A stretch of 64,000 bases of DNA from the NCBI RefSeq assembly GCF_001011035.1, contig NZ_CP011492.1:5129001-5193000 (forward strand). The letters are read 5' to 3'. This stretch comes from Streptomyces sp. CNQ-509 (GTDB taxonomy: Bacteria; Actinomycetota; Actinomycetes; Streptomycetales; Streptomycetaceae). Below the pieces are notes generated by a model. The model did no database searches and had not been told where the DNA came from. It saw nothing but the letters and a program-made list of their open reading frames with translations. Shown piece after piece: positions 43,701-53,354 of this stretch (position 1 is the stretch's first letter; every line of letters starts with the position of its first letter). The position numbers and the translations under genes are program-made.

Positions 43701-44107
43701 TGGGCCAGGCCGATCTGCACCAGACCCGCGACGAGCCCGGCGAGGCCGGCCGCCACCCCGGTCCAGAGCGCGGCCGTGGAGCCCAGACCCTCCTCGGCGG
43801 AGACGAGCAGGGCGATGGCGGCGGCGCTGAGCGTCGCCGTCACGGCGGGCCCGATCGACTGCGGGGTGAAGCGCTCGGCGAGCGAGCGCCTGCCCGCGGC
43901 GGCCTCGTCCAGGGCGCGCACATACGCCCCGTACTCCTCGGCGGCGCGCTCCGCCATGTCGTCCAGCGCCGCCCGCGCCCGGCCGAGCAGCACCACGCCG
44001 TCGGTCCGGCCACCGGAGCGGCGCACTTCTTCCTCCACCGCGCGGGTGAGAAGAAGCTCCGCCTCCCCCCGATGCTTGTCGCGCAGTCGGGACGCTGTGC
44101 CCGGCAT
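40763..44107 (-). CDS. Membrane-anchored STAND NTPase with TPR domain (AfsR-like, no SARP domain)
   Basis: 1,114 residues. Two TM helices lie near 90-150. An NB-ARC-type NTPase domain follows (about 260-560): P-loop HGPPGAGRTALAV, Walker B LPVSIVLDDAV, sensor-like LVLVTSRERLELP, and GLPLALRIAG. The C-terminal half contains about ten TPR-like units. The P-loop Lys is Arg (GxGRT), a change I recall in related Streptomyces proteins. There is no SARP or other DNA-binding domain. ATG 44107 is chosen because GGGAGGGGAG lies just upstream. It probably works as a signalling switch; the partner is unknown. Confidence 0.85.
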   Translation of the reverse strand: MPGTASRLRDKHRGEAELLLTRAVEEEVRRSGGRTDGVVLLGRARAALDDMAERAAEEYGAYVRALDEAAAGRRSLAERFTPQSIGPAVTATLSAAAIALLVSAEEGLGSTAALWTGVAAGLAGLVAGLVQIGLAHWLSGNTRSGAARQPGGPEQLRLQWLTALELRGVRPFFDQQRMISAATRTGSRAEPAADRPRPSTAGGGGTDREPQSRRNRSQEARQRATLEQSYRQLPEGSPVYVGRKAQLTQIAGWVQQGRASTETKPTVVLLHGPPGAGRTALAVRAAHQLREQFRAAVVVDLRGESLGEDPLPTRDALLHLLNRLGAPRDQLMFRERPAHDAQLRRLIELYHQHLTSLPVSIVLDDAVDAEQVRLLVPERSESLVLVTSRERLELPDDLDAWVHHMPVEGLEPTAAEELLSAMARGTEGAQRSADPYDAQSTDRIGMLCGGLPLALRIAGSALDGRSLVGLAEALDAYGPVGPVERALWLRYGDLAEPTRALLRRLSLVGRASLGAAACAALLDVGEEEAGKRLTALARAGLVEHVRGSRFRVHDLVRRFAYARLLDEEDPEVRAAAHERLIRSYAELADSVIRLVDGRTSTRADGFGSHGFTSLDSALRWLDDEQSFITAALRHAEGVDQATVLHLLGALADYCLLRGDLYRLGELNELTKAADQGLLMRSVQWRTGVAARQLGELDKARSTLSSVVDLYREAQHSAGAARALRDLGITLQQQGSLREAEAKLREALQMQQGENMRGDRAWTLHALAAVLRDRAQLGDALTLLDQALALHQESESVHGQAWAHFQLGQVRLRMGDVPGAEEELEEALEQYARTRDGRGEAWAMTQLARARLVAADPATAVTQLKAALARHRENDDARGEAWTLYYLGQAQEGAGKRESAVRALERSRSMFSRMRDVYGLACARHHSARVTRDLRAEQTGTLRNSGFARQLLQDARQDFRRVGVAHGEAWSCIELAVIDAGNGRAGQALELVDTAIDLFGGIGDRRGATWARFLRCTLLPFASPGGSVVGAAVAQQELSELLDELRTVTAGRRGVVDPALEDYAETFQLVLERGVEPETGWQAWRLGMVPSRHAREVMGVPLDGAAPAGDGALAG

Positions 44108-44288
44108 GTGCTCCCCTCCCATACCCGTCGCTCGCTCGTGCAGTTGCCCTGCACTGCCAAGTCTTCCGCGTTTCCCGGGCATTCGGCATCCCCCTGTGGA
44201 TAACTCGGCCGGATGACGCGGTGAATGAAGAGCTGATATCACCGCGTGTCCGGTACCCGAGCGGAATTGGGGGCGGGGAAAAACACGG

Positions 44289-44326
44289 ACCGGCGGGTAC
44301 GACGCCGTTGTCGTACCCGCCGGTCC
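44289..44326 (-). terminator. Intrinsic terminator of pckG
   Basis: GACCGGCGGGTACGAC (44289-44304) pairs over 16 bp with GTCGTACCCGCCGGTC (44311-44326) around a 6-nt loop. Read leftwards it is followed by GTGTTTTTCCCC, a genuine T-run. Confidence 0.85.
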
Positions 44327-44344
44327 GGCCGGCCGCGTACCAGG

Positions 44345-46153
44345 TCAGCCCAGGCGGTTGACCAGCGCGCGGTACTCGTCCCACAGCTCCTTCGGAGTGT
44401 GGTCGCCGAAGGTCTCCAGGTGCGCGGGGATCAGCGCGGCCTCCTCGCGCCAGACTTCGGGGTCCACGGAGAGCAGGAAGTCGAGCTGCTCGTCGGTGAG
44501 TTCGAGCCCGTCAACGTCCAGTGCGCCCTTGGCGGGCAGCACGCCGATGGGGGTCTCGACGCCTTCGGCCTCGCCGTTGAGCCGTTCGACGATCCACTTC
44601 AGCACGCGGCTGTTCTCGCCGAAACCGGGCCAGACGAACGATCCGTCCGCGTCCTTGCGGAACCAGTTGACGTAGTAGATCTTCGGAAGTTTCGCGGCGT
44701 CCGCGGAGGCGCCGACCTTGAGCCAGTGGCCGAAGTAGTCGCCCATGTTGTAGCCGCAGAAGGGCAGCATGGCGAACGGGTCGCGGCGCAGCTCGCCGAC
44801 CTTTCCCTCGGCGGCGGCGGTCTTCTCGGAGGCGACGTTGGCGCCGAGGAAGACGCCGTGCTGCCAGTCGAAGGACTCGGTGACCAGCGGCACCGCGGTG
44901 GCGCGGCGGCCGCCGAAGAGGATGGCCGAGATCGGCACGCCCCTGGGGTCCTCCCACTCCGGCGCGATCGTCGGGCACTGGGCGGCCGGCACCGTGAAGC
45001 GGGCGTTGGGGTGGGCGGCGGGGGTGCCGGACTGCGGGGTCCAGTCGTTGCCGAGCCAGTCGGTGAGGTGCGCCGGGGGCTCGTCGGTCATGCCCTCCCA
45101 CCACACGTCCCCGTCGTCGGTGAGGGCGACGTTGGTGAAGACCGAGTTGCCCCACAGGGTCTTCATGGCGTTGGCGTTGGTGTGCTCGCCGGTGCCGGGC
45201 GCGACGCCGAAGAAGCCGGCCTCGGGATTGATGGCGTACAGCCGGCCGTCCTCGCCGAAGCGCATCCAGGCGATGTCGTCGCCGATGGTCTCCACGGTCC
45301 AGCCGCGGGTGGTCGGCTCCAGCATGGCGAGGTTGGTCTTGCCGCAGGCCGAGGGGAACGCGGCGGCGACGTACTTGGACTCGCCGCGCGGCGGGGTGAG
45401 CTTGAGCACCAGCATGTGCTCGGCGAGCCAGCCCTCGTCGCGCGCCATGACGGAGGCGATGCGCAGGGCGTAGCACTTCTTGCCCAGCAGGGCGTTGCCG
45501 CCGTAGCCGGATCCGTACGACCAGATCTCGCGGGTCTCGGGGAAGTGCGAGATGTACTTCGTCGAACTGCACGGCCAGGGCACATCCTGCTGCCCGGGCT
45601 CCAGGGGTGCGCCGACGGAGTGGACGGCCCTGACGAAGAAGCCGTCGTCGCCCAGCTCGTCGAGGACCGCGCGCCCCATGCGCGTCATGGTGCGCATGGC
45701 GGTGGCGACGTACGCGGAGTCGGTGATCTCGACGCCGAGCGCGGAGAGCGGCGAGCCCAGCGGGCCCATGCAGAAGGGGACGACGTACATGGTGCGGCCG
45801 CGCATGGCGCCGCGGAAGAGGCCGCCGTTGCCGGAGGTGCCGGTGAAGACCTCGCGCATCTCGGCCGGGTCCATCCAGTGGTTGGTCGGCCCGGCGTCCT
45901 CCTCCTGCTCGGAGCAGATGAACGTACGGTCCTCGACCCGCGCGACGTCGGTCGGGTCGGACGTGGCGTAGTACGAACCGGGCCGCTTGACGGGGTCCAG
46001 CTTCGTGAACGTGCCCTTGGCGACGAGCTCGGCGCACAGGCGGTCGTACTCCGCCTGGGAGCCGTCGCACCACACGATCTCGTCGGGCTGGGTGAGGTCG
46101 GCGATCTCCTGGACCCAGGAGAGGAGCCCTTCGTGCCTGGTCGGGGTGGTCAT
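44345..46153 (-). CDS. pckG: GTP-dependent phosphoenolpyruvate carboxykinase
   Basis: 602 residues. It interconverts oxaloacetate and PEP with GTP/GDP, at the start of gluconeogenesis. The GTP-type P-loop and hyper-reactive Cys are in FPSACGKTNLAML. WSYGSGYGGNALLGKKC, DDIAWM and NPEAGFFGVAPGT are family signatures. The length is normal. It is monocistronic, with a strong terminator and a 244-bp upstream region. Confidence 0.96.
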   Translation of the reverse strand: MTTPTRHEGLLSWVQEIADLTQPDEIVWCDGSQAEYDRLCAELVAKGTFTKLDPVKRPGSYYATSDPTDVARVEDRTFICSEQEEDAGPTNHWMDPAEMREVFTGTSGNGGLFRGAMRGRTMYVVPFCMGPLGSPLSALGVEITDSAYVATAMRTMTRMGRAVLDELGDDGFFVRAVHSVGAPLEPGQQDVPWPCSSTKYISHFPETREIWSYGSGYGGNALLGKKCYALRIASVMARDEGWLAEHMLVLKLTPPRGESKYVAAAFPSACGKTNLAMLEPTTRGWTVETIGDDIAWMRFGEDGRLYAINPEAGFFGVAPGTGEHTNANAMKTLWGNSVFTNVALTDDGDVWWEGMTDEPPAHLTDWLGNDWTPQSGTPAAHPNARFTVPAAQCPTIAPEWEDPRGVPISAILFGGRRATAVPLVTESFDWQHGVFLGANVASEKTAAAEGKVGELRRDPFAMLPFCGYNMGDYFGHWLKVGASADAAKLPKIYYVNWFRKDADGSFVWPGFGENSRVLKWIVERLNGEAEGVETPIGVLPAKGALDVDGLELTDEQLDFLLSVDPEVWREEAALIPAHLETFGDHTPKELWDEYRALVNRLG

Positions 46154-46397
46154 GAGTGCCGCTTGCTCCAGATGTAGAGGGTTTGGGATGTTTCTTCTCT
46201 TCTGTCACATCTATCTGGTTTTCAAGACCATTACCCCTTGGGGGTGCCGACCCGGTCGCCGCTCATATGAGCCCATCCGGTGTCGGGTGTGCGCTCGTTT
46301 GATGATGAGGTAGCTCAGACGTCATGTCCAGTCACTTCCTGCGTGAACAGCGCCACTCCCGGGCCGCTACCTACGGACGCGTCGGTAGCATGGGCGG

Positions 46398-47087
46398 ATG
46401 AGTGCGACGGGCGAGGGAGAGCTGCAGCGGGTCGCGAACGCCGCGGCCGCCGTGCTCAAGCCGCGGCTGCGCGGCTGGTTGCACGCGGTGATGTTCCCGG
46501 CGGCGCTGTTCGCGGGGGTGCTCCTGACGGCGATGGCCGAGAGTCCGCGCGGCCGGCTCGCCTGCGCGGTCTACACCTTGACGGCATGCCTGCTCTTCGG
46601 CGTCAGCGCGCTCTACCACCGCGGCGACTGGGGCCCCCGGGCCACGGCCGTGCTGCGCCGGCTCGACCACGCGAACATCTTCCTGATCATTGCGGGCACG
46701 TACACGCCGTTCACGATCCTGCTGCTGGAGGGCGGCAGGCAGCAGGCGCTGCTCTGGTTCATCTGGGCGGCGGCGCTCGCCGGGATCGCGTTCCGTGTGC
46801 TGTGGGTCGGTGCGCCGCGCTGGCTCTACACGCCCTGCTACATCGCGATGGGCTGGGCGGCCGTGTTCTTCCTGCCGGACTTCATGCGTGCGGGTGGTAT
46901 CGAGGTCCTCGTCCTGGTCGTCGTGGGCGGTGTGCTGTACAGCGCGGGCGGCGTGATCTACGGGATCAAGCGGCCCAACCCGTCGCCGCGTTGGTTCGGC
47001 TTCCACGAGGTCTTCCACTCGTTCACGCTGGCGGCGTTCGCCGTCCACTACGTCGGGATCTCCCTGGTGGCGTACCGCCACGCCTGA
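46398..47087 (+). CDS. Hemolysin III family membrane protein (PAQR-like)
   Basis: 229 residues with seven predicted TM helices. The family motifs are present: SALYHRGDWGP, LDHANIFLIIAGTYTPFTI and, near the end, FHEVFHSFTLAAFAVHY, giving the Ser/His/His/Asp set of the CREST superfamily. The real role in bacteria is unclear (membrane homeostasis or hydrolase). It is divergent from pckG. The stretch 46154-46397 between them holds promoters and a GCTCATATGAGC palindrome (46261-46272), no gene. Confidence 0.9.
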   Translation: MSATGEGELQRVANAAAAVLKPRLRGWLHAVMFPAALFAGVLLTAMAESPRGRLACAVYTLTACLLFGVSALYHRGDWGPRATAVLRRLDHANIFLIIAGTYTPFTILLLEGGRQQALLWFIWAAALAGIAFRVLWVGAPRWLYTPCYIAMGWAAVFFLPDFMRAGGIEVLVLVVVGGVLYSAGGVIYGIKRPNPSPRWFGFHEVFHSFTLAAFAVHYVGISLVAYRHA

Positions 47088-47106
47088 GCCGGGCCGGGGG
47101 GGCGAC

Positions 47107-47138
47107 CCGGTCATCCGGTCATCCGGTCATCCGGTCAT
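47107..47138. repeat. 8-bp tandem repeat (CCGGTCAT x4)
   Basis: Four perfect units of CCGGTCAT, followed by a degenerate fifth (CCGGCTGT), 20 bp after the hemolysin III stop. It is probably a slippage-prone microsatellite. Confidence 0.85.
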
Positions 47139-47250
47139 CCGGCTGTCCGGGTGATCTGCTCGTGTCGGCTTCTGTACTTCGGGGCGCAAAGGCCGCGGGG
47201 GTGCTGTTATTCGGGGCGAACAACCACCCCTCGCTCCCCGTGGAGGCAGA

Positions 47251-47589
47251 ATGCGCATCCGTATGCTCGCCCGCTCCCTGGCCGTCAGCGCCGTCGTGGT
47301 CGGTCTCGCCGGTGCCGGTGCCGGTGTCGCTTCGGCTCAGGCCGCGCAGCCGAAGTCCGGCAAGTCGTGCTGCACCAAGGCGTACTACAACAAGTCGTTC
47401 AACAAGATCCACAAGGAGAACAACAAGCTCCACAAGTCGTTCAACAAGATCCACAAGACCTGGAACAAGATCGACGTGGACGTCGACGTGGAGAACAAGA
47501 TCAACAGCCGTGTCTCGGGCAACAAGTACACGGAGATCAGCCCGTCGTCCACGGTGGTGTTCGGCCCGCTGCAGAGCTACAACCGCTAG
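47251..47589 (+). CDS. Small secreted Lys/Asn-rich repeat protein
   Basis: 112 residues. A clear Sec signal peptide ends near VASAQAAQ, giving a mature protein of about 80 residues. It opens with SGKSCC, contains two copies of KSFNKIHK, and has a DVDVDVEN stretch. Lys and Asn dominate, unusual for a genome of this GC content, though codons end in C/G. TGGAGG lies just before ATG 47251 and a perfect hairpin follows the gene. I do not recognise the family. It could be a small cell-surface, signalling or antimicrobial protein. Confidence 0.75.
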   Translation: MRIRMLARSLAVSAVVVGLAGAGAGVASAQAAQPKSGKSCCTKAYYNKSFNKIHKENNKLHKSFNKIHKTWNKIDVDVDVENKINSRVSGNKYTEISPSSTVVFGPLQSYNR

Positions 47590-47600
47590 GCGGCGATTCC

Positions 47601-47638
47601 AGGTCCGGCCCGCACCTCCTCCTGCGCGGGCCGGACCT
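47601..47638 (+). terminator. Terminator after the small secreted protein gene
   Basis: AGGTCCGGCCCGC (47601-47613) pairs perfectly with GCGGGCCGGACCT (47626-47638), then TT. The MFS remnant begins directly after it. Confidence 0.8.
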
Positions 47639-47640
47639 TT

Positions 47641-48950
47641 GCTGGTGCCTCCGCCGCCTTCCCTGCCTGGGTCGCCTGCGGCCCTGGCGTCATAGGCCCG
47701 TTCGTCTCCAGCCCGGAGGCGGTGATCGTCGCGCGTGCGGTGATGGGCCTCGGCGGTGCGCTGATCGTGCCGCTCGCTCTCTCCGTCATCCCCACGCTCT
47801 TCGACGACGACGAGCGCACGAAGGCCATGGGCGCGGTGACGGCCGCCATGGCCGTCGGCATGCCCGCGGGGCCGCTGCTGGGCGGGTGGCTGCTCGACCA
47901 CTTCTGGTGGGGCTCCATCTTCGTGCTGAACATCCCGCTGGTGGTTCGCGGCATCGTGGCGGTGCTGCTGCTGATACCCGAGACCCGCGACCCCTCGGTG
48001 CCGTGGGTCGACCCGGTCAGCACGGTGCTCAGCGTCCTCGGTCTCGGCGGGCTGGTCCTCGGCGTCATCGAGGGGCCGGCGCGGGGCTGGGGGGATCCGC
48101 TGGTGGTGGGGCCGCTTGCCGGCTCGGCGGTGCTGCTCGGCTGGCTGGTGCTGCGGGAGCGGCGCGCGGTCCGGCCGGTGCTGGACCTGGAGTTGCTGGG
48201 CGACCGCGCCTTCCGGTGGAACGCGATCGTGGCCGTGCTCGCGACCTTCGTCATGGCGGGGCTGCTCTTCGTGCTGCCGCAGTATGCAGGCGGTGCTGGG
48301 CAACGACCCGTTCGGCACGGGGCTGCGGCTGATGCCCCTGATGGCGGGGCTGCTGGTGACGGCGCGGGCGGCGCCGTCGCTGATGGCCCGGTTCGGCTCG
48401 CGGATCGTGGTCAGCGCGGGGATGGCGGTCTTCGCGTTCGCCATGCTGCTCGGCAGCCGTACGGACGTGTCCGACGGGTACGGCTTCACAGCGGTATGGC
48501 TGGCCGCCCCCGGCCTGGGCCTCGGGTGCGCGCTGGTGTCGACCATGGACGCCGCCCTCGGCGCGCTGCCCCCCCGGCCGCGCGGGCAGCGGCACGGGGC
48601 TGCTGACCACGCTGCGGCAGGTCGGCGGCGCCATCGGGGTCGCCCTGCTGGGCAGCCTGCTGAACGGGGTGTTCACGGACCGGCTGGACACGGAGGGGGT
48701 GCCGGGGGCCGCGGCGGAGAAGGCGCGGGAGTCCGTGGTCGCGGCGCACGCGGTCGCCGAGCGGCTGGGCGCACCGCGGCTCGCGGAGTCGGCCGACTCC
48801 GCGTATGTGCACGGCATGGGCCTGGCGTTGCTGGTCTGCGGAATCGCCGCGCTGCTCACGGCGGTCGTCACCGCCGTCCGGCCGCCCGAGGGCGGGCAAG
48901 GGGAGGAACGGGGATCGGGGAGCCCCCGGAAGGAGGGGGAAGACCGGCCG
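47641..48950 (+). pseudogene. Decayed DHA2 MFS exporter (5' truncated, two frameshifts)
   Basis: The first readable part (about 47690-48283) begins in the middle of an MFS protein (SSPEAVIVARAVMGLGGAL) and lacks roughly the first three TM helices. At about 48283 (expected QYMQAVLGND) the frame shifts by loss of 2 nt or gain of 1. A second shift is a C7 run at about 48569-48575; removing one C restores GRAGSGTGLLTTLRQVGGAIG. The last frame runs without a stop into the downstream TetR gene. It is probably the former partner of that TetR. The homopolymer shift could be a sequencing error; the truncation could not. Confidence 0.82.
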
Positions 48951-48989
48951 CGGCGCCGGAATAGCCGCGGCCAAGGGCGGTGCAGGACA

Positions 48990-49649
48990 ATGAGGAGCAT
49001 GGCCTCCTCCCGTACCTCCGCCGCCCCACCCGTCGCCGCCTCCCAGGCGGCTTCGGTCGCCGAGGCCGGGCTCGGCCTGCGCGAGCGCAAGAAGCTGCGC
49101 ACCCGCCAGGCGATCCGGCAGGCGGCGTACCGGCTGATCGGGAAGCAGGGGTACGAGCAGACCACCGTCGAGCAGATCGCCGAGGCCGCCGAGGTCTCGC
49201 CGAGCACCGTCTTCCGGTACTTCGCGACCAAGGAGGACATCATCCTCACCGACGAGTACGACCCGGTGCTGGAGCAGGCCATCCTCGACCGGCCGGCGGA
49301 CGAGCCGCCGCTCGTCGCGCTGCGGGAGGCGGTGGTCGCCTCGCTGCGGCTGCTCTACGACGAGTTCCGGCCCGAGTTCGTGCTCCGGATGCAGTTGGTG
49401 CGCGAGGTGCCGGCGCTGCGCGCGCAGATGCACGAGGGCATGGACCAGAACGTCGAGTTGCTGTGCAGGGTGCTCTCCGAGCGCACCGGGCGGCCGAGGG
49501 ACGACTTCGAGCTCCGGGTGGTGGTGGGGGCGATCTTCGGGGCGCTGACGCAGGTGCTGTTCGAGTGGGTGGACCGGGGGCCGGAGGGCGACCTGGTGGA
49601 GACGGTCGACCGGGCGCTGGCGGTGCTGGAGCGCGGCATGACGCTGTGA
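48990..49649 (+). CDS. TetR-family regulator downstream of the decayed exporter
   Basis: 219 residues. HTH: RQAIRQAAYRLIGKQGYEQTTVEQIAEAAEVSPSTVFRYFATKEDII. The C-terminal helical domain is typical of drug-responsive TetR proteins. ATG 48990 (MRSMASS) and ATG 48999 (MASSRTS) are both possible; the latter has AGGAG only 1 nt away, so the first is preferred. The upstream reading frame is open into it from the MFS remnant, so a long fusion can be read, but the TetR start is a normal stand-alone one. Confidence 0.88.
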   Translation: MRSMASSRTSAAPPVAASQAASVAEAGLGLRERKKLRTRQAIRQAAYRLIGKQGYEQTTVEQIAEAAEVSPSTVFRYFATKEDIILTDEYDPVLEQAILDRPADEPPLVALREAVVASLRLLYDEFRPEFVLRMQLVREVPALRAQMHEGMDQNVELLCRVLSERTGRPRDDFELRVVVGAIFGALTQVLFEWVDRGPEGDLVETVDRALAVLERGMTL

Positions 49650-49681
49650 GCGGCCCGACCCGGTGAGGCGCGCCCCGCGAC

Positions 49682-51838
<2,157 letters not shown>

Positions 51839-52034
51839 CCGGCCATGGTGTCACTGCCGGAGCCCGGGACGCCGATCGGCACGACCCGGCATCCGGTGTG
51901 ACAAGCCTGGAAGGCACGGCCCTACTCGCCGCCCTCCGCCCGGACCCGGCGACGGTGATCAAGCACCCGGACAACGGCAGAGCGTGCGTACAGGTGCGGG
52001 CTGGTGCTGATCCGATGATCCGCCGCCCTTCGGG

Positions 52035-53246
52035 CTAGCGCTGGCGGTAGCCGTCCAGGAAGGTGCCGATGCGGGTGATGGCGTCCGTCAGGCCGTCCTT
52101 TTCGAGGAGGGTGACGATGCGGAAGTGGTCCGGGCGGGGCCAGTTGAAGCCGGTGCCCTGGACCAGGAGGATGTTCTCCGCGCGGAGAAGGTCGAGGACG
52201 AAGCGGGCGTCGTCCTTGATCTTGTGGACCTTGGGGTCCAGGCGGGGGAAGGCGTAGAGGGCGCCCTTGGGTTTGACGCAGGTGACGCCCGGGATCTGGG
52301 TGAGCAGGTCGTACGCGGTGTCGCGCTGGACGAGGAGGCGGCCGCCCGGGAGGATCAGGTCGTTGATCGACTGCCGGCCGCCGAGGGCGGTGGCGACGAT
52401 GTGCTGGGCGGGGACGTTGGCGCACAGGCGCATGTTCGCCAGGATCGTCAGGCCCTCCAGGTAGCTGCGGGCGTCCTGCTTCGGGCCGCAGACGGCCAGC
52501 CAGCCGCTGCGGTAGCCGGCCACGCGGTACGCCTTGGAGAGTCCGTTGAAGGTGAGGACCAGCAGGTCCGGGGCGTAGGTGGCGGTGGGGGCGTGGGTGG
52601 CGTCGTCGTAGAGGATCTTGTCGTAGATCTCGTCGGAGCACAGCACCAGGCCGTGGCGGCGGGCGATGTCCGTCAGGCCCCGCATCAGCTCCGCGTCGTA
52701 GACGGCGCCGGTGGGGTTGTTCGGGTTGATGACGACCAGGGCGCGGGTGCGGTCCGTGATGCGGCGCTCGATGTCGTCGAGGTCGGGCATCCAGTCGGCC
52801 TGCTCGTCGCACCGGTAGTGCACCGGGGTGCCGCCGGCCAGGGAGACCGAGGCAGTCCACAGCGGGTAGTCCGGGGCCGGGATCAGGACCTCGTCGCCGT
52901 CGTTGAGGAGGGCCTGCATGGACATCTGGATCAGTTCGGAGACGCCGTTGCCGAGGAAGACGTCCTCGACGTCGAGGTCGATGCCCTTGGTCTGGTAGTG
53001 CTGCATCACGGCGCGGCGGGCGGGGAGGATGCCCTTGGAGTCGCCGTAGCCGTGGGCGCTGCCGGCCGTGCGGAGGAGGTCCTCCAGGATCTCCGGGGGG
53101 CACTCGAAGCCGAAGGGGGCCGGGTTGCCGATGTTGAGCTTGAGGATCTGGTGACCCGCCGCCTCGCGCCGCATCGCCTCTTCGAGCACGGGGCCCCGGA
53201 TGTCGTAGCAGACGTTGGCGAGCTTCGTTGACTGGATCACCTGCAT
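52035..53246 (-). CDS. Class I aminotransferase (AlaA-type alanine/aspartate family)
   Basis: 403 residues with a type I PLP fold. The PLP lysine is in LTFNGLSKAYRVAGYRSGW; NPNNPTGAVYD and the C-terminal FRIVTLLEK with the carboxylate-binding Arg are family landmarks. N-terminal LKLNIGNPAPFGFECP is typical of the AlaA/glutamate-pyruvate aminotransferase group. The start ATG 53246 gives MQVIQSTKLANVCYDIRGP, the standard beginning. It is divergent from the KAP gene, with 108 bp between starts. Confidence 0.93.
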   Translation of the reverse strand: MQVIQSTKLANVCYDIRGPVLEEAMRREAAGHQILKLNIGNPAPFGFECPPEILEDLLRTAGSAHGYGDSKGILPARRAVMQHYQTKGIDLDVEDVFLGNGVSELIQMSMQALLNDGDEVLIPAPDYPLWTASVSLAGGTPVHYRCDEQADWMPDLDDIERRITDRTRALVVINPNNPTGAVYDAELMRGLTDIARRHGLVLCSDEIYDKILYDDATHAPTATYAPDLLVLTFNGLSKAYRVAGYRSGWLAVCGPKQDARSYLEGLTILANMRLCANVPAQHIVATALGGRQSINDLILPGGRLLVQRDTAYDLLTQIPGVTCVKPKGALYAFPRLDPKVHKIKDDARFVLDLLRAENILLVQGTGFNWPRPDHFRIVTLLEKDGLTDAITRIGTFLDGYRQR

Positions 53247-53354
53247 GCGGCCACTGTACGGCCCGGTCCCCGGCCCCGCCTCCGGATAACGTGCGAGGCC
53301 CGTCACACGGCCGAGGGCCCGCCGGGGCCGGTCCGGAGCTGCCACAATGTCCGG

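Noticed and set aside
44195..44203. Exact DnaA-box consensus TGTGGATAA upstream of the STAND gene
   Set aside because: It is a single isolated box with no cluster and no dnaA/dnaN context. Not an origin.
46261..46272. Perfect palindrome GCTCATATGAGC between pckG and the hemolysin III gene
   Set aside because: A 12-bp palindrome is expected by chance about 16 times in a window this size, and its distance to both promoters is not diagnostic. Mentioned only in the neighbouring entry.
51898..52035. Possible 45-codon ORF (GTG, TSLEGTALLAALRPDP) between DUF255 and aminotransferase genes
   Set aside because: No ribosome site, codon bias fades in the last third, and no recognisable motif. It could be a gene relic, but the evidence is too thin for a feature.
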